Assembly: GCA_018873245.2 (NCBI GenBank)
Contig: JAEMBT020000006.1
Coordinates: 13,610,387 to 13,674,386, forward strand
Source of the DNA: Archegozetes longisetosus
Taxonomy: Eukaryota > Arthropoda > Arachnida > Sarcoptiformes > Trhypochthoniidae
Direction: 5' to 3'
DNA: 64,000 nt
Numbering within the stretch: the stretch's first letter is position 1; each line of letters starts with the position of its first letter. The notes beneath the pieces are model-generated. The model did not search any database and had not been told where the DNA came from. It saw only the letters and a program-made list of their open reading frames with translations. The translations under genes were made by a program, and so were the position numbers. This document shows positions 57,142 through 64,000 of the stretch, one piece after another.

Positions 57142-59486
57142 CTAAAGGGCTAAACTGCGTATTCCAGGAGCGAATTGAGACGTGTAATAGAAAGAAGGCT
57201 TCAATTCGTTAGCATGAGCTGCAGCTGCGACAAAACCAAATGGATCTGAAGTAGTCGATGTCGCTATTGATGGCATGTGTCCTGATGTCGCACCAAATGA
57301 ACCCGAATCCAGAACGTTAGGCATGCAGTTTGGACTGTTTGAGTGCGTCCAGTGACCAGAGGCCGATGAAGTGTTGCTTATCTTGTTATTGTTTGACCCG
57401 TGAGGGTGTGTATGAGTCGTCATCCAGTTTGATGACGAATTATCGCGATCACTGATGGCTGAGACGCCATTTGTGGCACCGGTTGCACTGCCTTGGAGTG
57501 AACTCGAATAGTCATTGATTGAGTTGACGTTTGCCGCACAACCACTTATACCTCCGTTCAACATATTCAGAACCTGATCAACATTTTCAAAAATAAGTTC
57601 ATTTAAATTAAGTGCCCTTTGTATAGTTTATAAAGTTTTGAAAAGTCATCAACTAGTTATAAATCATTTAAACTACTGGGGAAAAACTTGTATTCAGTCA
57701 CTTATTTTTGTTTACTCTATCATTATTATAATAATTATTATCTTTGATGTGTTATTAGCCGCAATCTCACAATTACTTTATTGGTTACCAATCAATTACA
57801 AACTATTAAATATTTGTATTATTAAATTTGCAACAGGAGGAACTCAAAGCAAAACATGTGTCTAATTGTTGAAGAAAACCTTTAAAAGTTCAAATAGAGA
57901 TATATTTGAGAGACTTAGAAAACTATCAAATTAGTCTGAATTAGTTGAGCGAGCCGACCATTTCCGTAGTTTTTCAATTGGAATCTCAAAGAATTGATTG
58001 ATGTTCTTAGGCGAAATTGTGTCTCACAACAACGGATGATACTTACCATTAGCTTAATGTTACACTCATTTTCTGTAACAACAATACAACAATTGGCACT
58101 TGAATTAAGTTAACAACAAAAAACATATAAAGCAATTCAATTGCAAAATGACAGAAAGGAAATAATATTTGAATTGAGTGCTACGATTGGTTCAGCACTC
58201 GGTTGTTTCTTCACAACTTTTATCTCTATCATTCGTTATTGAGCAAACAGTGCAAAAACCTATTAAAAAACTTTTTAACAAATCCAAACTAACTCTCTGT
58301 AACGCCTTTCATAAGTTTTTCATTTTATATTATTTTCTGACATTATTTAATTTGCAAAACATAAATAGTGACACCCGTTGCTTAAGTTCTTTGTCGAGCA
58401 TCAAATAATTATTATCACCTCAGCTGCTATTTTCTAAATAGTTATCAGAAACTGAATTGCGCTCAACTCAAAGTCTATTTATAAAAGAGTAGAAAATATA
58501 GTTTACTATTTGACGGGTCATAATGCAATGGCATCCATACCGTATCCGATCAGTTCTTGACAGAACTCTCATCATAATAGACTAATATAGTTAGCAAATA
58601 GTATCGCCGATTTAATCGCAATTCTTTAGAATAAATGCAATCATCCCGTGCAATACTGATTAGCTTAGCTTAATTTGAATCTTTTTTCATCAGAGTTGGC
58701 TAGAAATGAGCTTTAAATTATAAGATAATAGCTGTATAATAAGGCGAGCACTATATGAAAATGTGGTCATAAATAGCTTGAATAAAATGCGTCTAATGAA
58801 TAAATTATATTTGAATAAAAGTATAATAATTTTTAATGAGTCCTGAAATCGTTTCAGTCTTTAATTATGTTTTCTTTTGAAAACATAGTATTTTTATTCA
58901 GAGCCGTTTTGTGAGTTATGCCAAATAATATGCATTTTACTAAATAATCGGCTTTTCGTCTAATGAAGCACTTCATGCAAATTAATGATCATTTTTCAGT
59001 TAAAAACATGAAACTTCAATACAAAAACAAAAAATTTTTAGAAATTGATAGCTTTGAGCGGAAAATGAAATTGAAATAACAATAATCTGGAATTTCGAAT
59101 AAGATAAGTGAAGACAAATGGGCATCAGTAGTAATTGTACAATAAAAGCATATCTGTATTATGCAAATCAAATTATTATTGGATAAAGTGATTCTTTCAG
59201 ATCGATTTTGCATTCACAAAACAAGCTGTAAAATATAATAGCAGGTAATAAATGAGCTTTTAGTCATGAAAAATAAATAATGACATGTGAAGCAGAAATT
59301 GGTGTGGCCCAAAAATCAAATCAATCTGCAATTGCTTCCACTAAAAGAGTACAGAATCTCATATCGCAAATCGCTTGTTTCCCGTTTTTCGTGCAGATAA
59401 ACAATTGACGAATTGAAAATTGGTGTGTCGTAAAAGTTTCGAATTAGTGCTCACTGTAATCCATATTTCATATTAGATGATTATGT

Positions 59487-59526
<40 letters not shown>

Positions 59527-62500
59527 TCTGATTTATTTTGTCTATTGTTAACTTTAAACATGGGAATCGTGTTGAGACAAGAAAGTAATTATATAATTGT
59601 AGTAAAAATGATAATAAAGACTGTAAATTGAATTCGATGTCTCTTTGGTGGTTGATTTTAAAGCCTCTATATCTATAAACTTGGTTTATGGCAATGAAGC
59701 CAATGGATAAACAATAATAAGATAATAACTGGCAGTGTTTTAAATGAAATAAAAAACAAAACTTTTAGGAAAGTTATCCAAAAATTCAAGTGTCAAAATG
59801 AGACAGAACTTAATCAAATCTAAAGCGCAAACTCAGCATCAAAAGTTTAGATAAAAATTCCTATAAATTTAAAAAGTTATTACAAAATTAGAAAATAAAA
59901 TCCACTTCGAAATAAAGGTTTTGACTAAAAGTTTGGGTGATTCTAATGGAAAATTGTTCGAATTATCAAAAGTTGTTGATATGTCGGCGCCAGATACAGA
60001 ACAAAGTGCAAAATGTGAAATATTTGTATTTATTCTGGCGTAACATTAGCGTTGCGTTGCATAACTCCATCATTCGCATAACATTTACGATTGAATAATA
60101 AAAATGAACAGAAAAAAATATTTTACTACTTTATTATGTTTCCTGTTATAATTGAATCCCATAATTCTCTGAATTTCCAATCAAATCTAGTGCTATTTCG
60201 GGCTTAAATACATTTAAGATTCAAAATAGAAAAGTGGACCCTACATTAACTTGCAATTAGAGATAGCTATCAATTTTAATCTACTAATACTGAAGCAGAG
60301 ACAGCTAGTATTTTATTTCAATAGTAGTCAAGTCAAAGATTTCAGCACTTTAGGCATAAATCACAAATAAAATAAGTTTAGAAAATAAAAACGAATTGTA
60401 TGTAAGCTTTGAGAAAAGTTATTGCTATTTTTAAAGCAAACTAAATGAGAAGAAAAAGAAGATGAAAGCAGTTATTCATCCGTACAGTATTGCTATTATT
60501 TGTCTAGTATTTCACCAAATCAGAGCTGAGCCAATCATTATTAGCCTTAAGCAAATCAACACTATAGCCGCAAAGCCATACTAACGAATGATGGATTAGA
60601 ACAAGTCTAGGCCTTAAACTTAATCTGTTAAAAACCTTCCATACAATTACTGAATAATAACAAACTGGAGGCAAAGTCACTTAATGGACCTTTCTGTAAA
60701 TCATTCGCTCAATTCAATTAACTGCAGATATTTAGCGCAACTTTACTTTTATTATTTGATATCAAAATTTTGATTCATCTTGTATTTAATTAATTGGTTC
60801 TCTTTTATGATTTTCTAATGACCTTCACTTCTGAGCTTTTAGTTTCAATCAAATTTTCCAATGAGTTCACAAAATTGATTAAATAGTGAACTTGTTTTTC
60901 ACTTTGTGTTAATTGAATTTCTAGATTCTGATCGCTATTTATTATACATTATGAAAATGTTAGATAACTAGCAACTTAAAAGTCAAAATTAATTGCATTT
61001 TATTCACGATTCAATAACTGTGACTCGTTTTCTTTTGATTATTAGCTAACTCTTGAAATGTTCTGTATTTTTAGTTAGGAAAAAATCAAAATATTCACAT
61101 TTGAACCTAATTAAAAGTGTAACCAAAAGTGATTTATTGCTATAACTAAACAAAAGTTAATCACCAAAGTAAGTATTTCCAACTATTTGATAATTAAAAG
61201 AAAAATTAAATAGTTAGCTGTCAGTCAGTGTTGAACGAGTTGAAAAGACTTTTGTTAGTATCTAGAATCTTAAGATTGAATATCAAATGCAAGTGACACA
61301 TGAAGATGAGTCAAATGTAACCACTTCTAGGTTTCTACAGGTTTTCTTATCTAATCTCATACTTGTAGAATAACTTTTGCGACTTAAAATTGCATAACAG
61401 CCAACAGCTTGAAACATTGTCCATTATCAAACTCATTGAACAATTTTCGAAAAATATATTATAGAGAGTCTTGCTCGCAATGAGTGTAAATAATCAATAG
61501 AAGCAATGATAAATAGTGGAAAATATGGATAAATTTGTTTGAATTTACCTGTGATTGTAGTGCTGCGGATGCTGTAGAGACAGAGGCAGCATAGCTCGGA
61601 TCAGTTGGCAGATAGCCTGACCGCGATGCAGCATCACTTTGATGATGAAGTGAAGCTCCAGAATGATGCAAATTTGTACAGTCTGTAAATGAACAAGTTT
61701 TCTACATTAGATTTTATTGAATTAATTTGCAATTACGAGCAAAATATATGAACACTATAATAATCTAAATGACATTAGCCCTTAGGCGTAATCAGAGCTA
61801 TTCATTGCTTTATTACACTGTATTTGGCTGCAAAACTCATTTAATTTAGAGGTCATGTTTGTTGTCAGATTAAGTGTCAGATTTAATTTATATCTTGTGT
61901 TGGACAATAGCAATTTTGAGCAATTCAATAGTTCAATATTTGATTTCTATCGCTCTTCAGCAGAATTTTCTAACTATCGAACTTTTAATTAACTTTCTTC
62001 TTAATAGGTTGACATTTATGTGTTTGAACATTTTGTTCATTTGAATCCCAGGTACATTAAAAAAGAGTCAATCTTTCATATTAGTGAATTAATTAATAGA
62101 TACATTGAATAAAACTTATGTTCTTGCGCTTCAAATTAAATATTTGCATCAATCTATACGTGACAAGCAATTCAATCCAAATTTCAAGCAATGTTTTGCA
62201 ATTTAACTGATTAGTGCCTAAACACCTATTCTTTTCATATAGAACACTGTTAAGTATTTGAGTTTTTAGCTCAAAATTATACGCTCTCTCATAAATAACT
62301 TAAATTTTACATGTTTAATAAGGAATTTAAGTCATTAAAGCTTAGTCATTCAAGATTCTTCTCATTGTAAAGGCATAAAAGTTCTTATACTTTAGCTAAA
62401 CTTCTTCAAGTAAGCCTTAAAAGTTTAGATCTCATAAAAACCATGAGTATTTTGAACAAATCTGTTTCTATTGGATATTAAGTTTTATGTATGAAATCAT

Positions 62501-62735
62501 GAATGCGAGCGATATAGAAATTGTGAAGCATATTCTGTATTGAAATACCTTGTGAAGTATTATTATAATGGTTAGCATCCGCCTGAGCAGCCGCCGCAAA
62601 TAAATAAGGATTGGCGGCTGATGAAGAATAAGCAGCGTGCATTGCTGGCAGTGTTGCCAATGCTGCTGAGAATCCGTTCAATTGCTGACTTCCCATCTGT
62701 TTCCTCCATCGCGCGCGACGATTACTAAACCAAAC
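57142..62735 (-). CDS. Pax3/7: Pax3/7 family transcription factor (gooseberry/paired type), last three exons
   Basis: Nuclear DNA-binding regulator of segmentation and neural patterning. Exons 62735-62549, 61682-61549 and 57573-57142 join in phase (250 residues plus stop). The first starts right after an AG acceptor with VWFSNRRARWRKQ, residues 47-59 of a homeodomain. Ser at position 50 marks the Pax type, the 46/47 intron position is usual for paired-class genes, and RWRKQ followed by GSQQL matches the Pax3/7 group. Next come Ala/Ser-rich stretches (AAYSSSAANPYLFAAAAQAD; HHSGASLHHQSDAASRSGYL). The last exon opens with VLNMLNGG and NDYSSS, comparable to the conserved VMGLL...DYALSP motif of Pax3/7 tails, then a Ser/Asn/His-rich tail ending FYYTSQFAPGIRSLAL. 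The paired domain and most of the homeodomain lie beyond the window. The introns visible are 866 and 3975 bp, long for this region. Confidence 0.87.
57574..61548. other. Large Pax3/7 intron
   Basis: Nearly 4 kb of AT-rich intron without a recognised gene. It holds a (TC)n microsatellite at 59489-59524 and a more complex patch around 59280-59460 that could be regulatory. Confidence 0.5.
59489..59524. repeat. (TC)n microsatellite in a Pax3/7 intron
   Basis: About 18 uninterrupted TC units. Confidence 0.95.
61683..62548. other. Pax3/7 intron, 866 bp
   Basis: AT-rich; donor GGTATTT on the exon 62735-62549 side and acceptor TTTACAG on the exon 61682-61549 side. No other feature was seen. Confidence 0.6.
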
Positions 62736-64000
62736 CTATAACAGTTTTGGATAAATTATTTCAGATTTAAATATAGAGAACCAAGAAAAAGGAAAAAAGC
62801 TACTCATTTACATCTGAATTGCATTAGTGAACATTCTATTTCTTTTTTCTCTGTTTCTAACTCATAGCATTTAAAAGCATGTGTTTTGAGATCACCTATG
62901 GTTTTATGTTTATAGCTTTTAATATTCATCAACACTATAGTGATTGAGTTTGAATTGTATTAAAATAATGTAAAATTGCGAATACTGCTCAAAGAACTAA
63001 ACACTAATTTTGTGAAATTGAGGAAAATAGGTTTTTATTATAAATCTATAGAATCTGTGTTACAATTTTTGTCGGCCTTCTACCCTTTCTATATATTTTT
63101 GGCATTATTCTAAGAGAAACCTAAATCCAAAGTTTATTTAATACTTTGATAGACAAGTGTTATTACTGTTGTGTTTAAGTGTGATATTAAGATCAATTAA
63201 GATCAAAAGCGCAACGGTTTTTCTTCAAATAAGTTCGAAAGCATTTTTCTTCTATTTTGAGTGATTGAGAAACAGTTTAGTGTTATCGAACTCTTTTCAA
63301 ACAGAAACACAATTTGAAAAATATATGTTTCGCATCGGATTTTGGTCGATAATATCGGAAGACACGAAAAAGCTCTAGCAGCCTCAGCTACTCTTCTGCT
63401 AGTAATCAAAAATCACCACAACTAAGAAAAAAGTTTTCTAGCAGTGATTCTTCTTCCTCTTCTGCTTATTATGGCAGATCGCCCTCAGGGAGTCTTAATA
63501 CCACCGTCAATGAGTTCAGCCCATCGCCGCTGTATATTATTTCAAGTGTCAAAGGTGTCAAACATGAACACATAGGCCCTAACACTATACGAATGTGCGA
63601 TTTTCTCTCTTTCTATCTACCTCTAAAGCTTTTCCTTGTGCTTAAAAAATACCGCATATTTTGATTTAATTATCCGCTTCTTTACACGAACTCAGGTGAG
63701 GTCCTGATGCAATAATTGCATATTTCTGCATATTTCAAACTTAAACTACATATCGATATTTAATTGAAACTCGTGTCAAGAATCAGAGCTTAAAATGTGT
63801 TTCCCTTCAATCGGCGGATCGTTTGTCTTGTAATCATTTTTATGGCTTCAGAAAATCTTTAGGCTTATAATCGAAGTTAACAGTAAATAAATTTTGAGTA
63901 GAGCCCAGTTGTGTCGGATGTCATCCTTAGCGGTGTTGAAGAAAAAGGAAGACTATTCAAAATATACCCTAAATTATGCTCACAAATAGAGTTTGATTAT
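62736..64000. other. Pax3/7 homeodomain intron, running off the window
   Basis: The exon with homeodomain residues 1-46 was not found here, so this intron exceeds 1.26 kb. It contains a Ser-rich open stretch on the plus strand at about 63354-63662 (no ATG; fragments such as SSSDSSSSSAYYGRSPSGSL), which might be an exon of another gene or chance. Confidence 0.4.

Overview
The window looks like AT-rich nuclear DNA from an arthropod, probably a mite or another arachnid. Genes are split by short GT-AG introns, most of them 65-101 bp where I could join exons. The families present fit a chelicerate: a CYP3-clan cytochrome P450, an M13 (neprilysin-like) peptidase, a testis-specific-kinase-like pseudokinase, a cysteine-rich secreted protein and a Pax3/7 transcription factor. 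The species cannot be named from sequence alone, and no similarity search was run.

Layout. 1-36 kb is gene-poor and crowded with mobile DNA. I count eleven non-autonomous inverted-repeat elements with well-resolved ends; five of them carry hAT-like 8-bp target duplications (four exact, one with a single mismatch) and one more has a weaker candidate. There is also one larger DNA transposon of about 2.8 kb that still carries a decayed DUF7869-type protein gene, a tRNA-derived SINE with a perfect 14-bp target duplication, a solo LTR, and several long-palindrome elements. Many are nested, so relative ages can be read directly. Among them lie the first two exons of a P450 (4.35-4.72 kb), the first two exons of a peptide-type GPCR (21.5-22.0 kb, minus strand), a broken M13 peptidase (27.3-29.1 kb), a complete four-exon secreted protein gene with a TATA box (30.3-31.6 kb), and a head-to-head pair made of a pseudokinase (minus) and a single-Ig transmembrane protein (plus) at 33.8-36.0 kb.

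36-57 kb is a gene desert of about 21 kb. It has few recognisable repeats but several less AT-rich islands that could be cis-regulatory. It ends at the 3' end of the Pax3/7 gene (57.1-62.7 kb, minus strand). Three Pax3/7 exons are visible; they carry the end of a Ser50 (Pax-type) homeodomain and the whole C-terminal transactivation region. The paired domain and the rest of the homeodomain lie beyond position 64000. The desert is therefore the 3' flank of a developmental regulator, a usual place for long-range enhancers.

No CRISPR array, rRNA, stand-alone tRNA gene or prokaryotic feature was seen.
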